A stretch of DNA of 64,000 nucleotides from Parelaphostrongylus tenuis (GCA_019055375.1 JAHQIW010004469.1:1-64000), one strand, 5' to 3'; counted from the first letter of the stretch, positions 21,970-34,760 are shown. Translations and numbers: made by a program. Notes: generated by a model from the sequence alone, not told the origin.

Positions 21970-23090
21970 TTCTTCATCAAATCTAATATTAAACGCAGAA
22001 AAAAAACGAGCTTGAGCCACAAGACATTCGCCATATGTTTTCAAATGTCGACTTACTATATTGTTATGAGCTCCATTTTCCTAGCAATATACTATAATTA
22101 TAAAATAAATTAGGCACTACGACCCTATACAACGTGGGAAATATACTGATCTCCGAAAATTAATAATTTTCTGTACTAAACCTGATCAGTCATATATTGA
22201 TCTACTGAGCTCATCATACTTAGGTATCCTGGCCACCCACTTTGTTACAACGCCTAGAAACCAGCCAATCAGTTTAGTTAAAGACAACCAAGTCCTGCCT
22301 TTTCCTATGTATAAGCAGGAATCAATCTCAATAATTTCCATATTTTGAATTGGAAAAGAAGAATGAATATCGACAGCAAGACTTTCGATATCTTTGTTCT
22401 TATCGGAAGCCATTTGAGTTACTATGTGCTGTTTCCTGCGTTTTTCAACAATGTCTCATATTGTGTGTTCGATTGGGCACTTCAGAGTGCTCAAACGGCA
22501 TCAGACTAACGTATACTTTTTAAGCCCCCATTCTTTGGTCGATCGTTGCAAACATTGGCCCATAAGCCTATAAATTGTGGAACGAACATTGACATTCTGC
22601 AGCAATCCGCGCAACGAATGACAGCCTTCCGATCTGTTTTTCTTCTCTTTTCTAAAGCTATCCAAACCAACTCACCTTCAGCTCTATCGACTATGTGAAT
22701 ACTTGCGCGCAGTTAGCGCTTCGAGTTTTTTCTCTTGCTTGAGATATTAAGGAAGTCTCATTAGCAACTGAAATCCGAACGTAATTAGAAACAATGTCTG
22801 TTGTCCAGTGCGAAAACCGTTACTAATTTTTCATGGCTTCTTTGGATTTCTTTCTTGTTTTCTTCTCATTATGTGATCATCCAAAATTCTTGCTCTCAAC
22901 TGCGTACAAATTTGCATGTCTGCTCCCACAATCCATTTTTCTTGGTTTATTGATTAACCATGCGGGAGCTGGATGAATCTCTGTAATAAAGAAATTTTAT
23001 AACTTCTTGTTGTTGTTTCTTTCCTTCAACTTGAACCATGCTAATGTTGAACTATTGTACCTTCATTTTGAATGTTTTATTGAGACTATG
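21970..23090. other. No gene recognised
   Basis: Short frames on both strands only. The minus-strand frame at 22,186-22,413 (75 codons) has no family I recognise and no clear splice context. No repeat family member was detected. Confidence 0.45.
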
Positions 23091-23098
23091 CTCAAATT

Positions 23099-23343
23099 TC
23101 AATAGATCCTTTCATTGTTATTTGAGCCAAGATGTCATATGTTCTGGTAAGAGCTTTTGTACAGCCCGATACACGTGTTTCGTCCTTACAGACTCGTCAG
23201 TTGGAAAAAAAGAAAAAGACTGAAAGACTATGGGTTCCGCCCGACTGACGAGTCTGTAAGGAAGAAACACGTGGATCGGGCTGTACAAGAGCCCTATCAA
23301 ACCACATGACATGTTGACTCAAATACTAATGAAAGGATCTGTT
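23099..23343. mobile_element. Near-perfect palindrome, about 100 bp arms (CACGTGTTT family)
   Basis: Left arm 23,099-23,203, loop about 37 bp, right arm 23,241-23,343. The arms differ by scattered substitutions only: GATCCTTTCATT, TTTGAG, TGTACAGCCCGAT, CACGTGTTTC, CCTTACAGACTCGTCAGT in the left arm all recur inverted in the right. The inner half resembles the CACGTGTTT modules at 10.0, 19.4, 19.6 and 52.5 kb. The arms are much better preserved than those of other foldbacks in the window, so insertion or gene conversion is relatively recent. The unpaired loop is A-rich on its left side. Non-coding. Confidence 0.85.
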
Positions 23344-23349
23344 GAACTA

Positions 23350-25910
23350 TTTTTCCACAACTGCTAAAAGCCCACTTCTACAGATTTTTATCATCCATCA
23401 AATCAATCTTCGTCACCGAACGTCTAACATCTTGCATAAAGTAGTACTTCATGAGACGATATTAACCCTTCTCAAATGTTTTTCTGCAGGAAAATTTGTA
23501 GCTATCGTAGTCTTAAGGAAGAATAGTGAATTGTTCTTCCTCTTCCCTACTTTGTTGTTTTGTGAGCATAAAACTCATTGCATAAGCGTAACCATGCAGT
23601 CCACATAGTCATCAAGTAGCACAAACAATTTTGTGTATCCTTCATTTGTTCTTGTCGCCATAACAAAGCTGCTCAATTTGTTGATCTCATTTGACGAACC
23701 AGAAGAAGCCCTTCTATTTGTACGGTGTTGAATAATAATGTGTCCAGAGGTTTCTGGCCGCCGGACGCTACGGATAGAGGGTTACTGTTAGATTAGGCTT
23801 TGTGATTCCTTATGAAAGTTTAGAGGTGCAGGAGAGTAGAATTCGACTAGGAATTGGGGATCGAAGGATATCAAGGTTTCAGTTCTTGAAAATGCGAAAG
23901 TTTTGATAGATGTAAGGGTGTTTACGTGTGATGTTTATTTAGATTTCTGTGCACTTCAATCAGCTATGAGGAAGTTTGGATTTTCAAATCTTTTTAGAAA
24001 TTTTCATCACTATGAATTAACATCTCCTTTTGACAAGGCATATTTACAACAGTTAATTTTTTGTGTGCAAGAAGGTCTAAGCAGACAGTGGAATCCATCT
24101 ACGACTGTGTTTTTGTCGAGGCTTCCCAGTTGTTCTAGGAAGAGCTTGCTTATGAGCTGTCGTTGACTCTCTAATTTAATGTATGGTTTCAATAATATTT
24201 GAAGATCGCTCAAATGTACAGGTGTTTTGTTTCTAACTAATCAAATGTGTTGTTTTTCTTTAAGTTTTGGCAGTTTTTGGACGTTTATTGACTGAAATAT
24301 TTTTCTTATCAAGCGAGATTTTTAAAGACGTCATAAAACCTTTAATTCGTAGGATATGGTTATTTTATTACCGTTCAAAGTTGTACTGCTGAAATAATGA
24401 AAAGTAATAATGTATGCATATCATGTCTAAGTTTTTTCCCTTATACATCATGGTTGGTGTCATCCTTGATGACAATGTATATTAGTGTAATCGGCTACGT
24501 GCACTTTTGTTCATGGAATTGCCAGCAGAAACGTTCATACACTATGAATTAGTTCTGGAAGTGCAGTTATCCAATCAGCGCTTTTTATTGATTTTTCCAG
24601 CTTCTCTTTCAGAAGGAGCAAAATAGTTAACGTGAGGGCAGTCACCTGCATTATGCTTTGATATATATATGATTTATTAAGATGTTATCTATGGATTTAC
24701 AGGTTCGCACTTGTCATCTGAACGCTAGTCTTGATAGCGCGAAATCACAGTGCAGTCTTTTCTATCGCTTGCCTCATCTGTAATTCCATCTATGATTGAT
24801 CATAGAATCTTCTAACTTGAAATCAACAAGCCCCTCATCGTATACCAGCGATAGCCAGTAGGATAAATACACTGGCTCGAGAGACATAAAGAGAGTCATA
24901 TTTTAGCATGGAGATCTCCATAATCACGATTTTTTGTGAATCGACTAGGTATACAAAGCAAACCGGATTCCATTTGTCGCATTCATTCTTGGCTAGATTT
25001 CAGGTAGAAATATCTGACTTCTACTGACTAGTTGGAGTGTTTCTTTTGGGCTAATGAACTACGACTTGCACATCGCAGTGAGATTTCTCAGAACATCTCC
25101 CTCTTTAGCGACGAAGAAACAATAAGTTGTTGGTAAGATATCTCTTACACTGCTTTTGAATCACATATTTTTCTTCCACTGAAGTAAAATTATTCAAGAG
25201 TTTTCAAGTTTCCGAAAGGAAAGCCTCCATGAAGTGAAATTTAACTTTCTTGATTCATACGTCAGTTGAATGATAAGTGTTGTGAAAATGAGGAAGTGTT
25301 AAATATCATCGAGCTTCCGATTAGTCCGAGTAGAAATATCGCAAAGTGCAAGCGTTTTTTGCGAAGATTGACGGTGGAATTACTTCGTTCCAAAGGATCA
25401 AAGGAACATCTCTGCTAATCTTTCCTGCACATAGTGCCGTCTTCTTCTTTATTTGATAGGAGTATTCATGCATTTGCTCATCGCTTGTCTAATCCCTCTG
25501 CTTTTTCTTTCTTTCTTTTTTCATCATTTCTCTCAAATTAACGTTCCTATTATCTTTTCAAATCGAAAGCATGGAAAAAGTATCAGTAAAATATAGCACT
25601 ATTACTCATTTCAATCTTTAGTATTTTCTTTCATTAATGAGTTACCATTCAGTTATCAAACATTCAAATATTTATTTTACTAATGTTTCGGAGTCTTCGT
25701 CTCCTTAAGGCCGAATGGATTTGCGTTGATGGTTCACTGTCTTTGCCAAACGCCTGGATAAAGAGGAACACATCAGAACATCAGCCGAATAAACTATTCC
25801 GCGTTAGCTCATCGTCAAGAAAGTACATTTATTATTCTCACGGAGACTAAGTGAAAATCAACTCACAATAATTATACTCTGTTTGGTTTTTGCCTGTTGT
25901 AGTTGGACAT
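23350..25910. other. No gene recognised
   Basis: Several frames of 60-90 codons occur. Near 24,010-24,166 both strands are open, which argues for composition rather than coding. No domain, repeat family member or RNA gene was recognised. Confidence 0.45.
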
Positions 25911-25919
25911 TCCCTCGTG

Positions 25920-25921
<2 letters not shown>

Positions 25922-25958
<37 letters not shown>

Positions 25959-26010
25959 TTGTATTTATATATACGCACATGCATATATATGTATATATAT
26001 ATACATATAT
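25922..26010 (+). repeat. TA / GTAT microsatellite
   Basis: A TA run (about 25,924-25,952) is followed by degenerate ATGTATGT and ATATACATATATATG repeats to about 26,010. Simple-sequence DNA that makes the overlapping isoleucine/tyrosine-rich frame meaningless. Confidence 0.9.
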
Positions 26011-26539
26011 ATGTTTATTTTTGTCATATGGAAAGACTTATACCCAGTATTTAGAGGATTTTTCATCCGAGGCTCCTGACATGTAAGGTACACAATTCTG
26101 CGGAGTCGCCATTTGGACACTAAACTGGAATGAGAAGGATACTAGCGCTGGACAAATAAATGAATTTTCGCAGCTCTAAGTGTAAGCTGGATATCCATTC
26201 ACTCATCTCATAAATGGAATAAAATGCGAGGTTCATCTTCTAGAAAATTTAAAAATGATATGCCAACTATCGGCATTTGATCATCTAATAAACTCGATTA
26301 AATCTGACGTTCGATTCAGTTGAAGTCCAGTAAAGAGAGTGATTTAGAATTATTTCCGCGTCTTTTCTTCCATTTGAATGATACGAGAATCACTTGGTAT
26401 CGTCATTGAAACGGTGCCAATTGTGTGTTTGTTGATTCGTCGTTCAAGTTCTCGATATGAACTCGAAAAGACAGAACGAAGCATAGCGCGAAGTCAATAA
26501 AGTGGGTGTTTTAATGAGTTTTCCTTGCCTTCTTCTCCA

Positions 26540-27000
26540 CATCCTAAGTGTTCTGGTAAGCCCTACTCCTTTCAAGTGCATACTTTCTTCTGGGAGTTCT
26601 CAAGCTATGTTGTCCAGATGCTGCTTTTTGGCTCGAAAATACGTAAGTGAAGCATTCGAACAGAAACAAGTTCACTGCGTAGGGCCATCAGTCCTTTTCG
26701 GCTCGGCACATAATGAGCTTTCCTCACGCGCTTACGGGACTACATAGCTTCCGTTCTACTTAACTAATTCCTGTTGTCATCAGAATGGTGTCATCGGCAA
26801 GACAAATGTAATATAGCTGCAAGCCAGTGATTGACATTCATATGTTATCCAAAATTCAGTTTTCGCCATGTCGTCCTTAGATGGCGTAGTGTGAATCATG
26901 AATAGTCTAGGGAGATTAGCTATAATCTCTTGATAATTAAAGAGTCCCTAGAGTAATTCCATTCCAATGGGAGCAAAGTTTCCGAAGAGAGCAGAACTCA
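26540..27000 (-). pseudogene. Old RTE-type LINE remnant, reverse transcriptase fragment
   Basis: Read on the minus strand from about 26,960: an IIANLPRLFMIHT-like stretch corresponding to the SPKLFTVTL region, then DDMAKTE (compare DDMGVKID in the subfamily 1 copies), then the catalytic box ICLADDTILMTT (LADD codons at 26,790-26,801), then ECFTYVF and RTPRRKYALE, corresponding to STYVYLG and LSRRKRAAW. The spacing between blocks matches copies A and B. Frames shift several times, so it is clearly dead and older than A and B. The antisense frame at 26,502-26,747 is a shadow of it. Confidence 0.65.
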
Positions 27001-28490
27001 AAGTATTGGTGTTCTGTGTTATAAAGGCTGTATAATAAGTTCGCAATCGTATGGATAAAATCTAACCGTTCGTTACTCTCTGCAATGGCGTTTTTTCTCT
27101 AAAAACCATTCATTTTTCAATGTTTGCTTAAACCTCTATGAAATCTCCAGCGTTAAGAATTTATCATTAGTACCAGCAATCAAATTCTTTGATAGTTGCA
27201 ACTATTATGTAAGTCTTAGTCTAAAATAGGGTCAAAATATTTCATCCGAAATCCCGTATAAAAATAAAAATTATACTCTCACAGAGTCCGGTGATGAGGA
27301 CAATAAATAAGGACAACATACAGAAAAAATAACTCTATTCTCTAACTTTTTTCAAGCAGCGTGTATCCAAAAAGATACACGTTTTCTGGAAGCTTTTTTA
27401 ACTGGACAAAGCTTTTTTTCTTAGACTTTTAGTGGCTATTTGAAGGCCCAAATTTCGATTATTTCGGTAGTAGCGGAAATTAAATATGTTCTATATTCGA
27501 TTTGCTTTATTTGCTCGGCTGAAGCTTGTGGACGGCTTTTCGCTGAGTCTTTGGCAGTCAGTCAATGGTCCAAATCTCAACGGCTTCAAAGCAAAATTTT
27601 GCGAAAAGGTTACTAAGAGTTCCGTAAGAACGAGGAAATGATAATGTTTCATACTCGGGGTTTTACTCGCGCATAAAAATTTATGAGCACTAAAAGCTTT
27701 GCATAAAGAAAATCGTAGGCCATAAGACTTTCAGAGAAGCCTCCATTTTCTTTTACCATAATGGAAAATACAATGAATTACAGTACGATATTTGTGTGCT
27801 GCTTGCGAATAGTGCTTTGTGCGATTGATGGACTGCCGCCTTTGGAAGGTTTAAAACATTCGCCGCCGTATGGATATACTGCCTCCATTTTCTATATCGT
27901 CTGTACATAGTTTTCGGCACATGCAGCTTTTTAATCTTGTTTTAAAAAAATCTTTCCTTGATCTCATCGAGCAATTGCTCATTTTATGAGCCGAAAACAG
28001 AATAACGACCTCTCTAATGTAGCTCGCCGTCTTCAGAATTTACTGAGCACTCAACAGATACTGACTTCAATTTGCATTCCGATTTCTTGTCAATGACACG
28101 ATTCAAAATTCAGCCACCAGCGTGAAATTGCCTGCAGTAGAATGAGTTAAATAAAACCATTGCCTTTGTGCGAAGAATGGAAATGAAAGCCTTGTTGAAT
28201 TGTTCTCATGTCACTCTATGACTCGCGTGATTTCTACTGTCTGAGGCCGTCTCATTTTTTTTTATCAACTATATCACATGAATTCAGACATGACTCGTTA
28301 CAAAGCATATGACGCTGAACAGTTTTCGCTCTCGATTTTTGATGCATTGCACGGAAATCTTTGAAAATTTCTAGGTAAATGCTACAATCAAAATTTGAAT
28401 TTGTACTGATAATAGTGCACCAGAAATTGTACATGCAGTAAAACGATGTAGCCAAAAAACAATTATGTGTTGTAGTGTAAAAACGTGGCG
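27000..28490. other. No gene confirmed; weak minus-strand coding candidate
   Basis: Mostly featureless. A small perfect hairpin, CGTGTATC / GATACACG, lies at 27,360-27,381. On the minus strand at about 27,790-27,970 an open frame with one stop in a T run contains LDEIKER, KKLHVPKTMYRRYRKW and NVLNLPKAAVHQ. It reads more protein-like than its neighbours, but it lacks clear splice sites and I do not recognise it. Confidence 0.3.
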
Positions 28491-28494
28491 GGAA

Positions 28495-28625
28495 ACAGGC
28501 GTCGGTAGTGCAATTGATTAGCACGCATCCACGGAAGAGATGAAATGCTGGTTTGATTCCCGTTTGACGTCAAAGTTTTGCACATCACTCATCATTATTG
28601 GGTAAATCTGTATGATCTGACGCTG
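28495..28625 (+). repeat. tRNA-derived SINE, family B
   Basis: A tRNA-like 5' part: paired ends GGCGTC (28,498) and GACGTC (28,567), box-A-like TAGTGCAATTGATTAGCACG (28,506) and box-B-like GGTTTGATTCCC (28,551), one change from GGTTCGATTCC. The following body, AAGTTTTGCACATCACTCATC...TTGGGTAAAT, recurs at 30,180-30,220. It is treated as a repeat rather than a functional tRNA because the anticodon arm region does not fold well and the body is shared. Confidence 0.65.
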
Positions 28626-28629
28626 TAAG

Positions 28630-30085
28630 TACTCGAATGATTGATGAGTTATGGAAAGATGTCGAAGAACCACCTTCGTTCAACATTGAAAAAGGGCTAC
28701 ATGTATTGAGGAACTAATTTCTGCTTGTCTTGCTTTCGTTTTCGTTTTCATCCCTTCTCTCACTTCGTGAAGACTACATCTTGCGCCTTTTTGTGCAGTG
28801 CTTCGACCTTCTTCACGAAAAATCATCGGGGGCTGCACTTTTCGACTTGTTTGGTGTGTTATTGCTCTTGCAAAAGTTCTACGATCAGAGAGATGGAACG
28901 TGTGCAGCTCAATGATTGATGGTACCTAACACTATCGTTTTGTGAGAACGTCTAGACTGACATATGTTCGATCATTCGACTAGAACTCCCTGCATCTAAT
29001 GACAGTAAAATGTAAAGAAGCAATGTCCGCTTAATGCTCTTTTTCAACATTCATGCCAAAGTATGGTCAAGGGCGGACTTTTTTATTACTGTATCGGTAC
29101 TTCAGTAGGCTATCGCAATTTACTGTAAGGGAAAATATGAATCTAATTACCGTGATGTTTGATAGAATCGAATACGTGACAAATCATTCAGGAATTGATC
29201 AACGTTTGCCTTTCGATCAATTTCTACGCAAATGATTGGAATCACCGAGCCTCATTATCATCAAGACATTCATCGATTCCAAAGAATAGAAAAGTAGTGT
29301 GCCCGGTGAGATTGAGCTTTTGCATAACTTGGGCTATAACTTTGAACGGCCTCTGAATTACAATGTCGAACTCGTCTCCGCAATGATGATCTTGCTGAGG
29401 AGATATTTTTTCTGCTCTACATCGACACGTTCAACTTACAGAAGTGCTATAGGTTACCATAACTCTATGAACCAGTGAACAGGGAGCTTTTCACTAGACC
29501 GAACAATTGATTGTTCCATAATTTCATTAGCATAACCGCTTTATTCAGTTTTTTCTTTTTCAAATCGGCTTATTTCTCAAAGCTTGTTATATGATGGAGG
29601 CTTCACCGTATAGTTGTGTTAATGCTATATCGGATTGCCATCCCTTCCACGCCCTGAAGCAACATCGACGCGCTAAACATCTGAGGACTACCACTAGCTC
29701 AAAGGTATACCACGACCTCTTTAGTCAATAGCCTCAATCCTTCTATGAAAGAGGCATCCGATCTTTGCCCAATCAATGGTGCATATCATACATTACGATG
29801 ACGATTATATTGTTAATTGTTTGATTGATTCTTTGATAGATAACGTAACGAAAATGGCAAAATGTGAAGGAAATCATGGGGCAACCAATATACCGCGTGA
29901 ACAATAGAATTAAGGAAGTCGGTCTTTAGGAGCATGGAAGTTGTAAAATAAGACCCGTTGGGACTTTTGGCTATTTTTCCCAGAGTTATAAGATGTTGTT
30001 TTTTGTATCAGTCTCCAAGTACCGATGTGTATAAGTCAGTGTTTACTCCATAGTTAAATTGCATGATAATTTGTCGACCCAGAGG
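28630..30085. other. No gene recognised
   Basis: Short frames without domains. The two overlapping plus-strand frames near 28,725-28,919 both look non-coding. No repeats or RNA genes were noticed. Confidence 0.45.
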
Positions 30086-30089
30086 CGAT

Positions 30090-30225
30090 CAACTGTGTAG
30101 TTTACCCAAGCACGGGATTTGAACCAACAATATACGCCCCTGGAGAGGGTGAAGTGCGGGTTCAAGTCCCTCATGACGCAGAAGTTTTGCACATCATCTG
30201 CACCATTGGGTAAACCAATAATATT
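30090..30225. mobile_element. Inverted-repeat element with two opposed tRNA-like box B blocks
   Basis: Ends GTTTACCCA (about 30,099) and TGGGTAAAC (about 30,209) are inverted copies. Inside, a minus-strand box-B-like block (GGTTCAAATCCC, opposite GGGATTTGAACC at 30,116) faces a plus-strand one (GGGTTCAAGTCCC at 30,159). The right half shares its body, AAGTTTTGCACATC, with the SINE-like repeat at 28.5 kb. The arrangement of two tRNA 3' halves head to head parallels the palindrome at 35.35 kb, in a different repeat family. Confidence 0.6.
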
Positions 30226-30689
30226 CGAGAAATCTGAAAAACAGTTGGTGGCATGACCAGTGAGCAGTTTCGTGTCGCTTAATCTTTCAGGAACACACTG
30301 AAGAAAAGCTCGTCGGAAACAGCTATTCGGAAAAGAAACGTGTTTACCAGCCGTTTTATTGAAGTGGGCGCTTTTGGTGCTTATTGATTTTATTATTTGA
30401 ATCGACTGACAATGATTGGTACATTATCAATATTCTTATTGACATCGCCATTTTTAGATTATTACTTTGTTCTATACCAAACTTAACCTGTGGTCTCCCT
30501 TCTTGGTGTCTTTTTTATTCTGATAAATAGCTACTAAGTACTAGATGGCATAGATATCAAGAGCACATGTTGAAATGTGACTTGAAATAGATTCATAATA
30601 GCTTGTACTTACTGCCTAATTCATTTTTAACGGTTGGATACAATACGAGATATAACCATAGAAACGCTTAAATACGAGTTAAGCTTAAA

Positions 30690-30790
30690 GCATGGTGTAT
30701 ATGTGGTGGATTCGACCCGCGACCATAGCTTTTCGGGGCAGCGCATCCTTGCACTACATTATGAAGACTCTCGCCATGCTTTTCTCCTAG
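30690..30790 (-). repeat. tRNA-like repeat
   Basis: On the minus strand a box-B-like GGGTCGAATCC lies opposite GGATTCGACCC at 30,708-30,718, preceded by GGATGCGCTGCCCCGAAAAGC and an AATGTAGTGCAAGG block in the box A position. The spacing is roughly tRNA-like. The open frame running through it to 30,967 is probably incidental. Whether this is a SINE head or a decayed tRNA pseudogene cannot be decided here. Confidence 0.4.
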
Positions 30791-30999
30791 TCGCGTTTTA
30801 ACCTCATGTATTGCTATGAAAAGACATCCATTTATTGAGCCATTCTTAATAAACAAATCATCTTTGTCATGTTCATGGGAAACCGACTTCTGAATCGTTT
30901 TGACAGATATGTCAAAGGTCAAAAATTTCGTTAGATGGAAAATAGTGTAAACTATTTTTTCTAACACAACCCATCATCACATTTTTTTTATTGTGCGGT

Positions 31000-31212
31000 T
31001 CCCAGTACTTCTAGCATCTGATTTGTTTTCCGGTTTCTTCTTGAATCACGTAGAATACTGGTCGAGCACGTGTCCTTGCAATCTCGAGGATAGCCTGGGT
31101 ATGGCGTCCCATAGGTTGTTCTTGTTGACTGCCTGAGAAAGGGGGGAGGGTGGAGCTCAGCTCCACACGCGCGCCGACAAGCATTACAACCACTCGGCCA
31201 CGGCGCCCTCCG
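31000..31212 (-). repeat. tRNA-derived SINE, family C
   Basis: On the minus strand the head is GGGCGCCGTGGCCGAGTGG (from about 31,208), with a strong box A, TGGCCGAGTGGTTGTAATGC, as in class II (Leu/Ser-type) tRNAs, followed by TGTCGGCGCGCGTGTGGAGC. The GC-rich head contrasts with its surroundings. The body gives a fortuitous 60-codon frame (31,011-31,193). I see no clear box B, so the head is partly decayed. No second copy was noticed in the window. Confidence 0.55.
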
Positions 31213-31219
31213 GTCTCTA

Positions 31220-34200
31220 TTATATTCTATTATGTTTCATGAGATCCCGAGCAATCGTGATGTTCTCATCTCCCTACTATAATCACAAGGGCTTTCCATA
31301 GAGTCTCAGTACACCCCTGTTAAGAGATTACGAGGTCTTCATCACAGATAACCGGAGATCTACGTGGATTGGAGAGAGGTTTGCCGCCTTGTTGGAATGA
31401 TCCCTTGAGAGCGTTAGCAAGCTTTGGATAACCGAACCAAAGGAAACGGCGACGGAGTGTTTATGAGATATCTTGGCGGAATGCACTTCTATAATCGCAG
31501 ATTTGGCCATTATTCCTCGTTTAACGTTTACTAAAGTTTGTTGTCAATTCGGAGAATCGCTGGTCAATTTTCTGCTGCATCTAAGCCTATTTGTACAACT
31601 TGACTTTTTTGACATGACATATGATGTCTGAAGCTCGCTTTTCGGCAGCTGACAAAATTCCTGCTATGTTGTTCCGAAATTGGTTTTGGATTTCAACGTG
31701 CATTGTTTGAGTGGCAACTCCAGCGCAAGTAAGCAATACTGATCAGAGCGAAAATCATTGAAATCGACACATCTTTTAATTAGAAATAAGGCCTCTACCA
31801 ATTTCTTGCAATTCCCATATTTTGACGCGATGAAGTTGATAAAGGTAGTTTTTGTGTTTGTTTGGTTGATTTGTGAAACGCTTTTCGAACAGTAGTTTAT
31901 CGCGATGACTGAAGAAATGGTAGCCGGTGGGAGGAAAGGTCACCAAGAATAGGTGGTTGAGTCAGACTTTCGTTGCCCAGTTCGTCCAAATTTGCAGAGT
32001 GACTAGTTCGACGTGTAACATCTCGTATTTTCGTGGAAAAGAATTCGCGCCGATCTGTAGACCAGTGCATCGCGTAGCCCTCAAAGTTCTCATGTTTTTT
32101 GTTGATTTGCTAAATTTACCTTTTCATCCTAATCCCTTTACCAAAATCGCGGTTTTGTGATGGTAGCTTTGGGAAGCGCTGTGATGCTTCATCACAGTCC
32201 AACCAGTGAGCACGACATCATCGATAGTGCAAGGGAATCCATTTCGTGTAGTGTTCAACTACTTTCGAAAATGGAATTGCTTAGGTTGCATAGATTAACT
32301 AGCAGCAATATCCTCAGATCGATCATATCCTTTAATTGTTCACTATAATCACGCGTCATTCATTTATCCAGCTTTTTCGACTTTCCGATCACATCTAAGT
32401 GCTCCGAAATAGTCGAAAGGCCTACACTGGCTTGCGCAACTTATCGAGGAGTAGTTATACGTACATTTACTTACACAAAGGTCTTGCATTCAAGGCCGTT
32501 AGTAGCAGAACGGACCCTCAGCGACTTGTCTCACTCTTGAAGTCAGTTTCGCCACCGCAGAAATTTTTAAGCCAAGTTACTTTGTCCATTTGTCTACATT
32601 TTCTTAACTCCATGTCTTATTGATGTTTCGAGTCTTATGCGCTGCGTACATCAGATTTTTAGCTCGTCCACAACTTTATTGATATCTGACGTTTGGACCT
32701 ATAAAACACCTCGTAAACACTAATTATACTGGAATTCGCAATTTTGGAGAAAAAGTGCATCAAGTGGCTCTTTTAGGGATAGTACAGCATTCGAAAAAAG
32801 TTATTGTCAAAGCATATTCAATACAAACGAAACTATCAATCAAGCAATACTATAATAATTCGTTAAAACATCTGAATCTGAGAACTTAGCGGAGTAACAC
32901 GAGAGATCTACTCTGTTTCCATAACTTTTTATTTGTTTTCAAAAACTTATTCTTCCCATTTTATGAGCAAATCAAAACTCCCAAATTTTTCGAAATAGAT
33001 TTATGAATTTCTAAAACTTTCTACACAATTGAAACATTGAGTTTATGATGGCTAGCGAGGTTGTAGTCAACTTGATCTTTCCGGACTCTAAAGAAGAGAC
33101 AAAATTCTCAAAAATCTTTAGCTATTTGGAATAAATAGTCCAACAACAATGTCGTGTTCCTTATCAAGAAAGTAATGAATTAACGTCGAGTAGCGAACGT
33201 CTTGATGACCTGCTGGAACATATCGCCTTCTTCAAGTGTTTCGTGTTCGAAATACTGGGCTTAGTGTAGAGCTTTTTTCTGGGACGGTAGAATAGGAAAA
33301 ACATGTTTCTTTTTGGTCAACGATCTACGAAGGGTGGTGATTTTTATTCAGTATAAGCTGAAATATTTTAGCTTAAAGATGAAAGCAGCATTTGTTTCGC
33401 AACGTCATATTATATCCAATATACGTCGGTTATTTTCCTGTTAAATCGACAAACGGAGAGATCTGTTTTTCTCATCACCACTATGGAAAGCGGTTAATTA
33501 TTTGTAAAACTTTTATCACTTATCAAAATGTTCTTTCATGACTGCACGTTCAAGTTGTGCTTTGAAAGCACGTCGAAATTCTTTTCATTAAATCTTCTTT
33601 GTTAATTCACACCAGAGATTAGGTTCACCTTGTTCGTTACACTTCCTCACATTTTTGTGATGCTTTATAAGCTCAGTTGAATATTTCACCATAGTGTTTG
33701 TTTTTTTTTTTGTTTCTTCTCTATTTTTTTTATGATACCGGACAGTGCCCGTGAATTGGACTCACCCAAGTTTCGCTTCATCTAAAGTCGGAAAGTTGAT
33801 AAAATACTTTTTATCAAGATCAGCTCTTTCCATTCTACAAGACGCTGGTGACATTCTGTGACTCATATATGAGGACATCCTTTCATGTCTATCTCAGAAT
33901 CCTGGTGGTAATAGATTCGCCCATTACTCAACAGCATCTATAAAGAAGACAAATTGCTGGATATCGAGTAAATCTGCAATCAAGAATTCCAAGACCTTCG
34001 TGGATAATGGATGCGAAGAACGAATCGAATGCGAGAATTTCTGAATCTGCACAATGTCATAGATGTGATGTATAGAAAAAAAACATTTTGGTTCGCAAAG
34101 AAAATATTGCAAAACTAGTTAGTCAGGTCATCAACAGACTTCATGTTGGCGACGGATGGTGTTGTATGGGGAATGTATCAAAAACAAACATATTCCTTTG

Positions 34201-34760
34201 TTTATTTGGATCACTTAGTCTCCCGTGGCGCTGACTTACTTGAGTGGGCACTTATTATATTAGGCATTTTCCCTGAGCCTGCAAAAGGAGACTGCAAAGT
34301 AGCCTAGTAGGTGTCCGCTCTTCTCCAGGGATGGAAAAGTCATATTTTTGCACAGAATCTCCGTAAAGAAGCCTGACAATGTCGTTTGTGGTCTTCTTAG
34401 TGTGCGATTGATATCCCATGAGATCCAACCGCTGAATAGATAGCGTTGGTGTCTATAGCACATCATTTGTCATGTTAACCTCAACTTCAGCATCTTCACT
34501 TATGTGGCAGCAATTTTTCTTTTCTCTGATCTTTGACAGCCGACAAAGGCGATAGTTTCAAATGTCTATGCTTGCGTGGTGAGGCATGCTTTTACTAAGT
34601 TGAGGAACAAGTTCCTTAACATCCGCAAAAATTTAAATTTTATATTTATTTCACACACTGTCGGTCAATGTGAATTCATGGGAAAGTCTCAAGAATATTT
34701 CCATAAGAAACTCCTACAGCAGCGCTAATCATAGTGCATGTAATTTTTATGTACTCTTCG
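31220..34760. other. No gene recognised
   Basis: About 3.5 kb with frames of at most 77 codons, none with a domain or a convincing splice frame. No member of the repeat families described elsewhere in the window was noticed here. Confidence 0.45.

Noticed and set aside
23903..24213. Open frames on both strands as coding exons
   Set aside because: Both strands are open over the same interval with no recognisable domain or splice-bounded frame.
25883..26086. Open frame through isoleucine/tyrosine repeats
   Set aside because: It is a translated TA/GTAT microsatellite.
28497..28572. Functional tRNA gene
   Set aside because: The tRNA-like boxes are present, but the anticodon arm is poor and the downstream body is shared with 30.2 kb, which marks a SINE-like repeat.
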